From Lachnospiraceae bacterium GAM79 (GTDB lineage: Bacteria; Bacillota; Clostridia; Lachnospirales; Lachnospiraceae): 64,000 nt of DNA. Shown here in pieces: positions 20,698 to 30,182 of the stretch (positions are counted from its first letter, which is position 1; each line of letters starts with the position of its first letter). The notes beneath the pieces are model-generated. The model was not told the origin of the DNA. It saw only the letters and a list, made by a program, of their open reading frames with translations, and made no database searches. The stretch covers positions 372,001 to 436,000 of the forward strand of contig AP018536.1 of the NCBI GenBank assembly GCA_003584705.1, read 5' to 3'. Position numbers and translations under genes: made by a program.

Positions 20698-22167
20698 GTG
20701 GAAACCCAAAACAGGAGAATGACGGAATTGGGTGAATTATACCGGAGATTAAAAGACTACAGTAAGACAGATTATTATCCTTATCATATGCCGGGACATA
20801 AGAGACTGCTTTGTGGAGAATTCCCCCGGGAGATCATGGATATCGACATCACGGAGATTGATGGATTTGATAATCTACATGCTCCAGAGGAAATCCTAAG
20901 ACGATTACAGGACGAGGCAGCCGGACTGTACGGCGCAGACGAGAGCTTTTACCTTATCAACGGAAGTACCTGCGGGGTTCTGGCGGCAATCAGTGCGGCG
21001 GTTCCGAGGGGCGGGCGGATCCTTATGACCAGAGGAGCCCATAAATCTGCGTATCATGCGGTATATCTGAGAAATTTAACAGTTTCTTATCTGTATCCGG
21101 AAATGATGGAGGAGTATGATATTTATGATGCGGTAACTCTGGAACAGATCGCAGAGGCATTCAGCCGGGAGCCTGTTCCGGATGCGGTATTTCTGGTGTC
21201 ACCCACTTATGAAGGCAGGATCGCAGATATAGAGACGATCGCAAAGCTGGTACATAGTAAAGGAATTCCTCTGATCGTGGATGAAGCCCATGGTGCTCAT
21301 CTGGGACTGGCGGAAGGATTTGCGAAGAACAGCTGCCAGTGTGGCGCGGATCTGGTGATCCACAGTGTTCATAAGACTTTGCCGGCACTGACACAGAGCG
21401 CGTTGCTTCATGTCAACGGAAGACTGGTCGACAGAGAGCGTTTGCGCAGGTTTTTGCATATTTATCAGTCCAGTAGTCCATCCTATGTACTAATGGCAGG
21501 AATTGACAATGCACTACAGCTGGTAAAGGAGCAGGGAGATTATCTGTTTGCCCGGTTGCAGGTGAATTATCTGAGAATGCTGACAGAACTGTCAGAATGC
21601 AGGAACCTTCATTTCCTGCCGCTGGATGCCAGACAGGATATCGGAAAACTGGTGATATTATCTCCAAAGGCAGGTTTGTCAGGACAGCAGATTTATGATA
21701 TTCTATTAGAGGAGTACCACTTGCAGTTGGAAATGGCAGCTGCAGATCATAGTCTTGCGATGTTCACCATAGGAGACAGTGACGAGGCATACACAAGAAT
21801 GACGGATGCATTGCTTGCCATCGATCGTGACATATCTGCGGGAAAGTGGCAGACGCAGCCACAGACGGAAGGCGGAGATTCCAGAGAGACATCTCTCTAT
21901 CACATGCAGCCGGAAGTCATTCTGTCTCTTGCGGATGCATGGGATGCCGAAAAAGAGGAGATTCCTCTGGCACAGGCTGCAGGCAGGATTGCAGGAGATT
22001 TTGTGAATCTGTATCCTCCCGGAATTCCGGTGCTGGTACCGGGAGAACAGATCGAAGAGATCCATTGCCGAAAGCTTGCGGAGTATTTCAGAAAGGGTCT
22101 GAAGGTACAGGGAGTCACCGAAAAAGACGAATATTGCATTACCGTAGTCAAAAATCAAAAAAAATAG
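20698..22167 (+). CDS. Orn/Lys/Arg decarboxylase-like PLP enzyme (YaaO type)
   Basis: About 489 residues of fold-type I PLP enzyme. YYPYHMPGHKR at the start, NGSTCGVLAAISAA, the Asp-Glu-Ala-His motif in IVDEAHGAHLG, and the PLP-binding Lys in IHSVHKTLPALTQSA mark the short Orn/Lys/Arg decarboxylase family. It should release CO2 from a basic amino acid to make a polyamine precursor; which amino acid cannot be told. GTG 20698 has CAGGGA about 10 bases upstream; ATG 20719 is the alternative and is preceded too closely by AGGAG. The gene equals yaaO in the Bacillus cluster order. Confidence 0.82.
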   Translation: METQNRRMTELGELYRRLKDYSKTDYYPYHMPGHKRLLCGEFPREIMDIDITEIDGFDNLHAPEEILRRLQDEAAGLYGADESFYLINGSTCGVLAAISAAVPRGGRILMTRGAHKSAYHAVYLRNLTVSYLYPEMMEEYDIYDAVTLEQIAEAFSREPVPDAVFLVSPTYEGRIADIETIAKLVHSKGIPLIVDEAHGAHLGLAEGFAKNSCQCGADLVIHSVHKTLPALTQSALLHVNGRLVDRERLRRFLHIYQSSSPSYVLMAGIDNALQLVKEQGDYLFARLQVNYLRMLTELSECRNLHFLPLDARQDIGKLVILSPKAGLSGQQIYDILLEEYHLQLEMAAADHSLAMFTIGDSDEAYTRMTDALLAIDRDISAGKWQTQPQTEGGDSRETSLYHMQPEVILSLADAWDAEKEEIPLAQAAGRIAGDFVNLYPPGIPVLVPGEQIEEIHCRKLAEYFRKGLKVQGVTEKDEYCITVVKNQKK

Positions 22168-22189
22168 CAGCAGAAAGGATTTAGCCTGT

Positions 22190-23611
22190 ATGAGAAAAAC
22201 CAAAATTATTTGCACCATCGGTCCGGCCAGTGAGAGTGAGGAGAAATTAAGAGAATTGATGCTTGCAGGCATGAACGTGGCACGTTTTAACTTTTCCCAT
22301 GGAAGCCATAAGGAACAGCTGGTTAAATACAACAGAGTACTGAAAGTACGAAAAGAACTGGGATTGCCGGTAGCAACTTTGTTGGATACCAAAGGACCGG
22401 AGATTCGTCTGCGTGATTTTGAGGGCGGTAAGGTAGAGCTGGTATCCGGTCAGCAGTTTGTCCTGACAACGGAAGAAATCATGGGAACAGCGGAAAGAGC
22501 CACTATTTCCTACAAAAATCTGAAAAATGACATCAATGTCGGAACAACGATCCTGATCGATGACGGTCTGATCGAGATGACGGTAGAAGAGATCAAAGGA
22601 GAAGACATTGTATGTAAGGTCATAAACGGCGGTTTTGTATCGAATCATAAGGGTGTCAATGTGCCGGGAGCGATTCTGTCCATGCCTTATATCAGTGAGG
22701 TGGATCTGGCAGATATTGTGTTTGGTGTAGAGCACGGATTTGACTTTATCGCAGCTTCCTTTGTCAGAACCAGGGAAGATATTCAGGAAGTGCGCAAGAT
22801 CGTAGAGGACAGAGGCAGCAAGATCAAGATCATCGCCAAGATCGAGAACATGCAAGGAATCCAGAATCTGGAAGAGATCATTAACGTGGCAGACGGTATC
22901 ATGGTAGCACGTGGTGACATGGGTGTCGAAATTCCTCTGGAAGAAGTACCTATTCTGCAGAAGAAGATGATCAAGATGGCAGTGGCACAGGGCAAGCATG
23001 TAATCACTGCGACCCAGATGCTGGAGTCCATGATCAAGAATCCACGTCCGACCAGAGCGGAGGCAACAGATATTGCCAATGCGATCTATGACGGAACCAC
23101 AGCCATCATGCTTTCCGGCGAGAGCGCAGCCGGTCTGTATCCGGTAGAGGCTGTTAAGACCATGTCCCGCATTGCGGAGAGAGCAGAGCAGGATATCGAC
23201 TACCGCGGAAGAATGCAGAGAGTCAAGGAAGACAGACAGGAGACTCCGGATATTACCACGGCAATCTCTTATGCAACCTGTAGCGTGGCATCTGACCTGA
23301 AGGCAGCAGCCATCATCACTGTTACCATGTCCGGATTTACCGCGAATATGATCGCACGTTATAAGCCCGGATGCCAGATCATCGGCTGTACATTGGATGA
23401 GAAGGTATACCGCCAGTTAAATCTGCTGTGGGGTGTAAAACCTGTCATGATCCAGAAGGAGCGGACCACGGATGCTCTGTTCGAGGAAGCGGTATTCAAG
23501 GCAAAGCAGGCCGGTCTGGTGAAAACCGGGGATACGGTTGTCATCACCGCAGGCGTACCTCTGGGCGTGGTAGGTAAGACCGATATGATCCACGTGGTGG
23601 AAGTAGAATAA
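22190..23611 (+). CDS. pyk: Pyruvate kinase
   Basis: A 473-residue enzyme that transfers phosphate from phosphoenolpyruvate to ADP in the last step of glycolysis. MRKTKIICTIGPAS, the substrate loop MNVARFNFSHG, LLDTKGPEIR, the active-site signature IAKIENMQG and MVARGDMGVEIP are all present. Length equals the short form; the extra PEP-utiliser C-terminal domain found in Bacillus is absent. AGAAAGGA precedes the start. It lies between the decarboxylase and the guanylate-kinase-like gene, a place not occupied by pyk in Bacillus. Confidence 0.96.
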   Translation: MRKTKIICTIGPASESEEKLRELMLAGMNVARFNFSHGSHKEQLVKYNRVLKVRKELGLPVATLLDTKGPEIRLRDFEGGKVELVSGQQFVLTTEEIMGTAERATISYKNLKNDINVGTTILIDDGLIEMTVEEIKGEDIVCKVINGGFVSNHKGVNVPGAILSMPYISEVDLADIVFGVEHGFDFIAASFVRTREDIQEVRKIVEDRGSKIKIIAKIENMQGIQNLEEIINVADGIMVARGDMGVEIPLEEVPILQKKMIKMAVAQGKHVITATQMLESMIKNPRPTRAEATDIANAIYDGTTAIMLSGESAAGLYPVEAVKTMSRIAERAEQDIDYRGRMQRVKEDRQETPDITTAISYATCSVASDLKAAAIITVTMSGFTANMIARYKPGCQIIGCTLDEKVYRQLNLLWGVKPVMIQKERTTDALFEEAVFKAKQAGLVKTGDTVVITAGVPLGVVGKTDMIHVVEVE

Positions 23612-23670
23612 AAACGTACTGTACGGCGGTCAAACAGCCGAAACAGGAGCGGGAAAACGAGAACGCAGAT

Positions 23671-24261
23671 ATGGGAAAAATTGTATATCTCATGGGGAAA
23701 AGTTCCTCGGGGAAAGATACTGTTTTTAAAGAACTGATGAAAGAGGGCACGATGGATCTGAGGACCATCGTGCCTTATACGACAAGACCGATCCGTGCAG
23801 GAGAAGAGAATGGTGTGGAATATTTTTTCACAGATGAGACCGGTTTTCAGACCCTGAGGGAACAGGGGAGGGTCATAGAGGACAGAGCTTATAATACGGT
23901 CTATGGCATCTGGCGGTATTTTACAGTGGATGACGGACAGATAGATTTGACCACGAAGAATTATCTCATGATCGGAACACTGGAAGCCTATGAGAAAATG
24001 ATTGCTTATTTCGGAACAGAAGCTATTTTGCCGGTCTATATTGAGCTGGATGACGGTGTACGCCTGCAGCGGGCACTGGACAGGGAACTGCGACAGGAGA
24101 AGCCGAAGTACGAAGAGATGTGTCGCAGATTTCTGGCGGACAGCGCAGATTTCTCCGAAGAAAAGCTGGCGGCAGCAGGGATCCGGGACAGATTCGAGAA
24201 TACAGATCTGACAAAATGTCTGAAAGATATTACAAAGTACTTAAAAGAAGCCGGAATATAG
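23671..24261 (+). CDS. Guanylate kinase-like nucleotide kinase
   Basis: A 196-residue protein with a P-loop (GKSSSGKD, residues 9-16) and the guanylate-kinase pattern [19 protein letters not shown] in which the TTR and ENGVEY residues bind GMP. The P-loop deviates from the classic GPSGAGK and the lid region is shorter and more acidic. It could be a second guanylate kinase with another role. It occupies the place of thymidylate kinase in the Bacillus yaaO-tmk-yaaR-holB order, so a change of partner enzyme is possible. Confidence 0.78.
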   Translation: MGKIVYLMGKSSSGKDTVFKELMKEGTMDLRTIVPYTTRPIRAGEENGVEYFFTDETGFQTLREQGRVIEDRAYNTVYGIWRYFTVDDGQIDLTTKNYLMIGTLEAYEKMIAYFGTEAILPVYIELDDGVRLQRALDRELRQEKPKYEEMCRRFLADSADFSEEKLAAAGIRDRFENTDLTKCLKDITKYLKEAGI

Positions 24262-24331
24262 CCGAAATACTGATAACAGAGAAGAAAAATGCCGGAATAA
24301 AGCCGGTAAACAGAGGAAAAGAGGTGGGCGT

Positions 24332-24772
24332 ATGGAAATGAGAGTAAATCAGATACAGCAGCCGGCTCCCGTGGAGCAGGTACAGAACACAGCGCCCACG
24401 GACGGCAGCTTCAAATTCATGCTGGCGAGCCATGTGGAGGAAGCAGAACTTCAGGAGCGACTGACGAACCTGATGGCGGAGATCACCACAGAGGGCGAAA
24501 AGCTGGCTAAGAAACGGGATGTGAAGGATATGCGACATTACCGTGGGCTGGTCAAGGAATTTCTCAATGAAGTGGTGACCAGATCCCATTCTTTTTCCAG
24601 AGAGAACTTCCTGGATCGGAGAGGCCGGCACCGTGTGTATGGCATTATCCGGCTGGTGGATGAGAATCTGGATCAGCTGGCACAGGAACTGATGAAGGAT
24701 GAAAAAGACAATCTGGCGATCCTGAACAAGATCGGGGAGATCCGGGGACTGTTATTGGATATTTTTACTTGA
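24332..24772 (+). CDS. yaaR: YaaR family protein (DUF327)
   Basis: A 146-residue predicted helical soluble protein. The run [25 protein letters not shown] followed by [18 protein letters not shown] is the family hallmark. The biochemical role is unknown, but the gene is conserved immediately before holB in many Firmicutes, as it is here (110 bases). AGAGGTG precedes ATG 24332. No cysteines or motif of catalysis are visible. Confidence 0.85.
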   Translation: MEMRVNQIQQPAPVEQVQNTAPTDGSFKFMLASHVEEAELQERLTNLMAEITTEGEKLAKKRDVKDMRHYRGLVKEFLNEVVTRSHSFSRENFLDRRGRHRVYGIIRLVDENLDQLAQELMKDEKDNLAILNKIGEIRGLLLDIFT

Positions 24773-24882
24773 TCCTGCAAAATTTTATTTGCGCTAAAGG
24801 CCAGAAGGAAGTACGATAGAAGCAGAGCAGATGATTAACGGTGTACAGACATAGCATAAGATAACAGACAGGGGGAATACCA

Positions 24883-25875
24883 ATGGCAACATTTCATGAC
24901 ATCATAGGTCAGGAACAGATTAAAGAGCATTTACAGAACGCCATTTCGGCGAAGAAGATTTCCCATGCTTATATCATCAACGGTGAAAAATCCTCCGGCA
25001 AAGAATTTATTGCCAGAGTATTTGCCATGACCCTGCAGTGTGAAAAGGGCGGAACCGAGCCTTGTCAGGAATGCCATTCCTGTAAGCAGGCGCTGTCGGA
25101 CAACCAGCCGGATATTATCTATGTCAGCCATGAGAAGCCGAATACCATCAGCGTAGATGATATTCGTGCGCAGATCAACAACGATATTGCCATCAAGCCT
25201 TACAGCAGCCCGTATAAGATCTATATTATGAATGAGGCGGAGAAGATGACTCCCCAGGCGCAGAATGCAATCCTGAAAACGCTGGAGGAGCCGCCTGAGT
25301 ATGCAGTGATCATGCTGTTGACTTCTAACGTGAATTCTCTGCTGCCGACGATCCTCAGCCGTTGCGTGGTACTGAACATGAAGCCGGTAGCCGATGAACT
25401 GGTGCGTAATTATCTCATGCATCAGCTGCAGGTGCCGGATTATAAGGCAGAGGTCTGTGTGGCATTTGCCAGAGGTAATATCGGCAAGGCGAAATCTCTG
25501 GCATCCAGTGAGGACTTCGATAATATTAAGAATGAAGCGTTGTCGCTATTGAAATATATTCAGGATATGGATCTGAGTGAGATCACCGCAGCGATCAAAA
25601 AGATCACGGAATATAAGCTGCAGATCAATGATTATCTGGATCTCATCGCAATCTGGTACCGGGATGTGCTCCTGTTCAAGGCAACCAGTGATGTGAACCA
25701 TCTCGTTTTTCGTGAAGAGATCAGTGCCATCCGCCGCGTGGCCCAGCGCAGCAGCTATGAGGGAATCGAGGAAGTCATCGAAGCCCTGGATAAGGCCAAG
25801 AGACGTCTGGATGCTAATGTAAACTTTGATCTGACGATGGAACTTTTGATGCTGGAGATCAAAGAGAACGGATAA
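24883..25875 (+). CDS. holB: DNA polymerase III, delta-prime subunit
   Basis: A 330-residue AAA+ clamp-loader subunit. It has IIGQEQIKEHLQNA, a P-loop GEKSSGKE (34-41), a zinc-binding set Cys53, Cys61, Cys64, Cys67, and the SRC motif in LPTILSRCVVL that acts as arginine finger. Together with tau/gamma and delta it loads the beta clamp on primed DNA. GGGGGAATACC precedes ATG 24883. The gene keeps its neighbour yaaR, but pheST has taken the place between it and the YaaT gene. Confidence 0.93.
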   Translation: MATFHDIIGQEQIKEHLQNAISAKKISHAYIINGEKSSGKEFIARVFAMTLQCEKGGTEPCQECHSCKQALSDNQPDIIYVSHEKPNTISVDDIRAQINNDIAIKPYSSPYKIYIMNEAEKMTPQAQNAILKTLEEPPEYAVIMLLTSNVNSLLPTILSRCVVLNMKPVADELVRNYLMHQLQVPDYKAEVCVAFARGNIGKAKSLASSEDFDNIKNEALSLLKYIQDMDLSEITAAIKKITEYKLQINDYLDLIAIWYRDVLLFKATSDVNHLVFREEISAIRRVAQRSSYEGIEEVIEALDKAKRRLDANVNFDLTMELLMLEIKENG

Positions 25876-25921
25876 GACAGAGGCAGCCAAGGCAGTAGAG
25901 AGACTTCTGTGAATTAAGACC

Positions 25922-25951
25922 TTGACATTTCCGCTATTCCGGTATTATCAT
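25922..25951 (+). promoter_or_regulatory. Promoter of the pheST operon
   Basis: TTGACA (25922-25927) with either TATTAT (25943-25948, 15-base spacer) or TATCAT (25946-25951, 18-base spacer). The T-box leader starts a few bases downstream. Confidence 0.75.
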
Positions 25952-25957
25952 ATCAAA

Positions 25958-26251
25958 GTAAAGGCAATGAACGTGCACAGTAAGATTCTTTTTTCCTGAC
26001 AGAGAGGGAAGTTCACCGGCTGAAAAGCTTCCTGAGGTTCAAGCAGAATCGAAATTCCCACGCGAGCCGCATACCGGAAGAATGGAAGATTTGGTAGGGT
26101 ATGACGTTTCCTCACTCGTTACGTGAGTTAAGAGTCTTATCGTGAATGTAAAGATAGCTTCAAGAAGTTTTCATTTTTCACATAAGGAATTTGGGTGGTA
26201 CCGCGGATATAAAATTCGTCCCAATGGGGTGAATTTGTATGCGCGGTTTTT
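25958..26251 (+). promoter_or_regulatory. T-box riboswitch leader (Phe) of pheST
   Basis: The T-box proper, AATTTGGGTGGTACCGCG, is at 26187-26204, and the UGGN bulge that pairs with the uncharged tRNA end lies in it. Upstream are the stem I elements: AGTAAG (loop-E side), AGAGAGGGAAG, and CGAAATTCCC, where TTC at 26055-26057 is the probable Phe specifier. Downstream the strand CCGCGGATATAAAATTC pairs with GAATTTGTATGCGCGG and runs into six T, giving the terminator that competes with the antiterminator. Starvation for charged tRNA-Phe would turn on pheST. Confidence 0.93.
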
Positions 26252-26366
26252 TGTAACTATTCAGAGCCAATGGCGAAGCAGCCTCAATGAGCAGAGAACA
26301 GGTAAGCCTGTTCTCCAAGTAAGCATCGCAGATGCGATTTTGCGAATGAGGCTCTGAATAGTTACA
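26252..26366. repeat. 115-bp inverted-repeat element (TGTAACTATTCAG family, copy 1)
   Basis: Directly after the T-box terminator, the arms TGTAACTATTCAGAGCC (26252-26268) and GGCTCTGAATAGTTACA (26350-26366) are perfect inverted repeats of 17 bases around an 81-base middle that itself holds smaller hairpins (GAGAACAG/CTGTTCTC, GCATCGCAGATGC). This is a MITE-like insertion in the pheS leader. Related ends occur at 30117-30137 and 32305-32413. Confidence 0.75.
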
Positions 26367-26458
26367 ATATGAAAATGCAATACACACCCAGGCACAAGTA
26401 AAAACACGTGTGCAACAAGGCACAGTGTGCAGAATAGCACACAGAAATGAGGAGTAAG

Positions 26459-27502
26459 ATGGCAGATTTAAACGAATTGAATGAAAAAGTCGAACAGATC
26501 AAAGCCGACATCCGGGAACAACTGGAAAAGATTGAGAATACCAAGGGTGTCTACGAGTACAAGAAGACCATTCTGGACAAGAACGGTATTATCGGCGGTC
26601 TGATGAAGCAGATGGGTTCCGTACCCAAGGAAGAGAAAGCTGACTTCGGTAAGAAAGTCAATGAACTGAAGAACTGGGCCAGCGAGCATTTTGACGAGCT
26701 GAATACGAAGTTAAAAGAAAAAGAGATGGAGCTGCGCTACGAGAGTGAGAAGATCGATATCTCCATGCCGGCAAAGAGCCGTAAGACCGGTAATCTGCAT
26801 CCTGTAACTCAGGTGCGTAACCAGTTAATCGACATTTTCGCATCCATGGGCTTCAGCGTATATGAAGGTACTGAGATCGAGACCGATTATTACAACTTCA
26901 CCGCACTGAATACCCCGCAGGATCACCCCGCAAGAGACATGCAGGATACCTTCTACCTGTCTCCGGAATTTCTGCTTAGAACCCAGACCTCTGCAGGTCA
27001 GGTACACGTTATGGAGAGCCAGAAGCCTCCCATCAAGATCCTGAGCCCCGGTAAAGTATTCCGATCCGATGATGATGCGACCCATTCTCCCATGTTTACC
27101 CAGATGGAAGGTCTCGTAGTAGACAAGACCATCACTCTGTGCGACCTGAAGGGTATGCTGGAAGTACTGGTACAGAAAATCTTCGGTGAAGGTACCACCA
27201 CAAGACTGCGTCCTTCTTACTTCCCGTTCACCGAGCCTTCCGTAGAGGTGGATGTCAGCTGCTTCGCCTGCGGAGGCTGTGGCTGTCGTCTGTGCAAGGG
27301 TACCGGCTGGATCGAAGTACTGGGTGCAGGTATCGTGAATAAGAAGGTACTGGAGAACTGTGGCATTGATTCCGAGGAGTACAGTGGACTGGCATTCGGT
27401 ATCGGTATTGAGCGTCTGGCAATGTTAAAGTACGGTATTAACAATATCAAACTGTTATATCAATCTGATATGAGAGTACTGGATCAGATCAATGATGACT
27501 AA
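26459..27502 (+). CDS. pheS: Phenylalanine-tRNA ligase, alpha subunit
   Basis: A 347-residue class II synthetase subunit. Residues 1-90 form the coiled-coil arm that holds tRNA-Phe; the catalytic part follows with [19 protein letters not shown], motif 2 ([21 protein letters not shown]) and motif 3 ([15 protein letters not shown]). The zinc-like [17 protein letters not shown] segment is typical of clostridial PheS. ATG 26459 follows GAGGAG; an earlier in-frame ATG at 26447 has no such site. The T-box upstream controls it. It works as an alpha2-beta2 enzyme with PheT. Confidence 0.96.
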   Translation: MADLNELNEKVEQIKADIREQLEKIENTKGVYEYKKTILDKNGIIGGLMKQMGSVPKEEKADFGKKVNELKNWASEHFDELNTKLKEKEMELRYESEKIDISMPAKSRKTGNLHPVTQVRNQLIDIFASMGFSVYEGTEIETDYYNFTALNTPQDHPARDMQDTFYLSPEFLLRTQTSAGQVHVMESQKPPIKILSPGKVFRSDDDATHSPMFTQMEGLVVDKTITLCDLKGMLEVLVQKIFGEGTTTRLRPSYFPFTEPSVEVDVSCFACGGCGCRLCKGTGWIEVLGAGIVNKKVLENCGIDSEEYSGLAFGIGIERLAMLKYGINNIKLLYQSDMRVLDQINDD

Positions 27503-27592
27503 GATCACGGAAATATGATTTTAGAACAGTAGCAATGCAAGGAATAGTACGAGAGGACGTCGTAAAAGACGACGCCGAAGGAGGTAAAAGAT

Positions 27593-30013
27593 ATGTTAGT
27601 ACCACTTAGTTGGTTAAAAGAATATGTAGATATTGATGTAGAAGCCAAGGAACTGGAGGAAAAGTTATTTTCCTGCGGATTTGAGGTAGAGGAATCCTAT
27701 GAAGCAGGCAAGGATATCAGTGGTGTGGTCGTAGGTCTGGTAGAAGAGTGTGAGCCGATCCCTGAGACCCACTTACATGTATGTAAGGTAAACGTAGGAG
27801 GCGCAGAGCCCCTGCAGATCTGCTGTGGTGCAGATAACGTACACGCAGGCGGCAAATACCCCGTAGCACTGGAAGGTGCGCAGGTATATGCTACCGCAAA
27901 AGATCATGTGACCATCGAAGGTACCATGAAGATCAAAAAAGGCAAGCTTCGTGGCTATGAGTCCTGCGGTATGCTGTGTTCCGGTACTGAGCTGGGACTG
28001 AACGAGGATCTGTATCCCGGCGCTGGCTACAACGGATTGCTGGTACTGCCGGAGGATGCTGAGGTCGGTGCGGACGTAAAGCCCCTGTTACAGTTGGATG
28101 ACTGGATCTTCGACATTGCCATTACCGCCAACAGACCGGACTGCGAGAGCATCTTCGGTATTGCCAGAGAAGTAGCGGCTATCCTGAATAAGCCTGTGAA
28201 GACTCCGGCACTGGATTATACTGAGAGCGGCATTACCAAGGACGGATTTACCGTAACCGTGGATGCTCCGGATCTGTGCCCCAGATATATCGCACACTAT
28301 GTAACTGATGTGAAAATCGGCGAATCCCCCGCATGGATGAAGAGACGTCTGGCACTGGTGGGCATCGGTTCTATCTCCAATGTTGTAGATATCACGAACT
28401 ACATCTTAAAAGAGCTGGGGCAGCCTATGCACGCATTTGATTCTTCTTACATTGAAGGCAATGCCATTCATGTAAGACGTGCCCATGACAAGGAAAAGAT
28501 CATGACCCTGGATGAAAAAGAGTTTGAATTAAACGAAAATAACCTCGTTATCTGCGATGGCGTAAAGCCCGTAGCTTTAGCCGGTATCATGGGTGGTTTG
28601 AACTCCGAGATCCGCGACACCACAGAGGCTGTCATCTTCGAGTCCGCAAAATTTGCAAGAGACAATATCCGCAAGAGCTCCAGAGCACTGGGACAGTCTT
28701 CCGATTCCTCCCAGAGATATGCCAAGGGTGTGGATGAGTATGCTACCGTTATGGCCAGCAAGAGAGCACTGCATCTGATCGAGGAGCTGGGCTGCGGTAA
28801 AGTATCCTCTACTCACGTAGAAGTCAGCACCGGCAACTCCATCGAGCCTGCCGAGATGAAGGCAAGCATCAAGAAAGTAAATGGTGTACTGGGTATTGAA
28901 GTACCTACCGCTGATATTGAGAGAATCTTAAAATCCCTGAACTTCCAGCCCGTAATTAACGGTGACGAACTGACCATTCAGGTACCCGCATATCGTGAAG
29001 ATATGGAATCCTATCCCGATATTGCAGAGGAAGTGATCCGTATGTACGGTTACGACCACGTAACACCGACCTTTCTCGCGGCAGCAGCTGTAACCAGCGG
29101 CGGCATGAATACCAAACAGAAGACCGAGCTTAAGATCAAGAGAGCATTATGTGCACAGGGCGCATTTGAGGGTGTACATTATTCCTTCTTCTCTCCTTCC
29201 GATCTGAATCTGTTAGGCCTGCCTGAGGATGCACCGGAGAGAAAGGCAATCCGCCTGATCAACCCGATCAACGAGGATCTGTCCCTGATGCGTACCACTT
29301 TGGCACCTCAGATGATTCATGCCATCGCCCGTAATCAGAAGAACGGCTGTCTGGAAGGCAGAGTATACGAGATCGGCAATAAATTCATCCCTAAGGATCT
29401 GCCTTTGACCGAGTATCCCGATGAGAGAGAGACCATCTGCATCGGTATCTGGGGTAAGGAAGAGAATTTCTTCACCCTGAAAGGTCTGGTAGACATCGTA
29501 GCAGAGACACTGTTCATTGATTTCGAATATGTAGAGGACAAGAAGACCTTCTTGCATCCTTACCGTACCGCAAAGATCCTGTACAACGGCGAAGAGATCG
29601 GCTACTTAGGTCAGCTGACCTACGAGATCCAGAAGGAAGAAGATATGCGTGAGTCCGCATACATCGCAGAGATCGACCTGAAAGCCCTGCGTCCCGTATA
29701 CGGCAAGGTTCCTACTTTCACACCGATCTCCAAGTTCGCCAAGGAGACCAGAGACCTGGCACTGGTAATGAACAAGTCCGTTACCTGCGGCGAGGTAGAG
29801 AAGGCCATCGCAGAAGCCAGCAGCTTCGTAGAGTCCGTGGAACTCTTCGATGTCTATGAGGGATTACAGGTGGGACCCGAGAAGAAGTCCATGGCCTTCA
29901 CCGTAACCTTTGCCCCGAAGGAGGAAGAATTCACCACAGAGGCAGTGGACGGCTACGTGAAGAAGATCTTGAAGAATCTGAACAACAAGCTGGGCGTGGA
30001 ACTCAGATCCTAA
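27593..30013 (+). CDS. pheT: Phenylalanine-tRNA ligase, beta subunit
   Basis: An 806-residue protein of the normal length. In order it shows the N-terminal and tRNA-binding EMAP-like domain (GVVVGLVEECEPIPET..HVCKVNVG), the B3/B4 editing domain (ITANRPDCESIFGIAREVA, residues about 180-400), the B5 domain, the catalytic-like core and the C-terminal ferredoxin-fold anticodon-binding domain (ISKFAKETRDLALVM...ELFDVYEG). It removes Tyr mis-attached to tRNA-Phe. GAAGGAGG lies before ATG 27593. Codon use in pheST is markedly biased to a restricted set, as in highly expressed genes. Confidence 0.96.
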   Translation: MLVPLSWLKEYVDIDVEAKELEEKLFSCGFEVEESYEAGKDISGVVVGLVEECEPIPETHLHVCKVNVGGAEPLQICCGADNVHAGGKYPVALEGAQVYATAKDHVTIEGTMKIKKGKLRGYESCGMLCSGTELGLNEDLYPGAGYNGLLVLPEDAEVGADVKPLLQLDDWIFDIAITANRPDCESIFGIAREVAAILNKPVKTPALDYTESGITKDGFTVTVDAPDLCPRYIAHYVTDVKIGESPAWMKRRLALVGIGSISNVVDITNYILKELGQPMHAFDSSYIEGNAIHVRRAHDKEKIMTLDEKEFELNENNLVICDGVKPVALAGIMGGLNSEIRDTTEAVIFESAKFARDNIRKSSRALGQSSDSSQRYAKGVDEYATVMASKRALHLIEELGCGKVSSTHVEVSTGNSIEPAEMKASIKKVNGVLGIEVPTADIERILKSLNFQPVINGDELTIQVPAYREDMESYPDIAEEVIRMYGYDHVTPTFLAAAAVTSGGMNTKQKTELKIKRALCAQGAFEGVHYSFFSPSDLNLLGLPEDAPERKAIRLINPINEDLSLMRTTLAPQMIHAIARNQKNGCLEGRVYEIGNKFIPKDLPLTEYPDERETICIGIWGKEENFFTLKGLVDIVAETLFIDFEYVEDKKTFLHPYRTAKILYNGEEIGYLGQLTYEIQKEEDMRESAYIAEIDLKALRPVYGKVPTFTPISKFAKETRDLALVMNKSVTCGEVEKAIAEASSFVESVELFDVYEGLQVGPEKKSMAFTVTFAPKEEEFTTEAVDGYVKKILKNLNNKLGVELRS

Positions 30014-30063
30014 AGCGGTAAGCGATAGAAGAAATAGAGTAGTCATTTTCGAAAAGATATGAT

Positions 30064-30108
30064 AAAATAGCAGTTGCAGGCGCATTTCGCGCAGGCAGCT
30101 GCTATTTT
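30064..30108 (+). terminator. Terminator after pheST
   Basis: AAAATAGCAGTTGC and GCAGCTGCTATTTT form a strong stem with a GC-rich loop that has its own short pairing (GCGCATTTCGCGC). The trailing T-run is short but the arm itself ends in TTTT. Confidence 0.8.
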
Positions 30109-30116
30109 GCGATGGG

Positions 30117-30137
30117 GTGCTGAATAGCTACGTTATT
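30117..30137. repeat. Partial end of the TGTAACTATTCAG repeat family
   Basis: GTGCTGAATAGCTACGTTAT resembles one arm of the inverted-repeat elements at 26252-26366 and 32305-32413 (read in reverse as GTAGCTATTCAGCAC). No matching second arm is close, so it is either a solo end or a degenerate copy. Confidence 0.45.
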
Positions 30138-30182
30138 TTAATTTATTAGAAGATGCCAACGGCATCAGTGAGGTAGATAGAT

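Noticed and set aside
22247-22999. Minus-strand frame of 250 codons opposite pyk
   Set aside because: Pyruvate kinase motifs are complete on the plus strand; the opposite frame has no recognisable feature.
30117-30137. A complete third copy of the TGTAACTATTCAG element
   Set aside because: Only one arm is present; the matching arm is not within 300 bases on either side.
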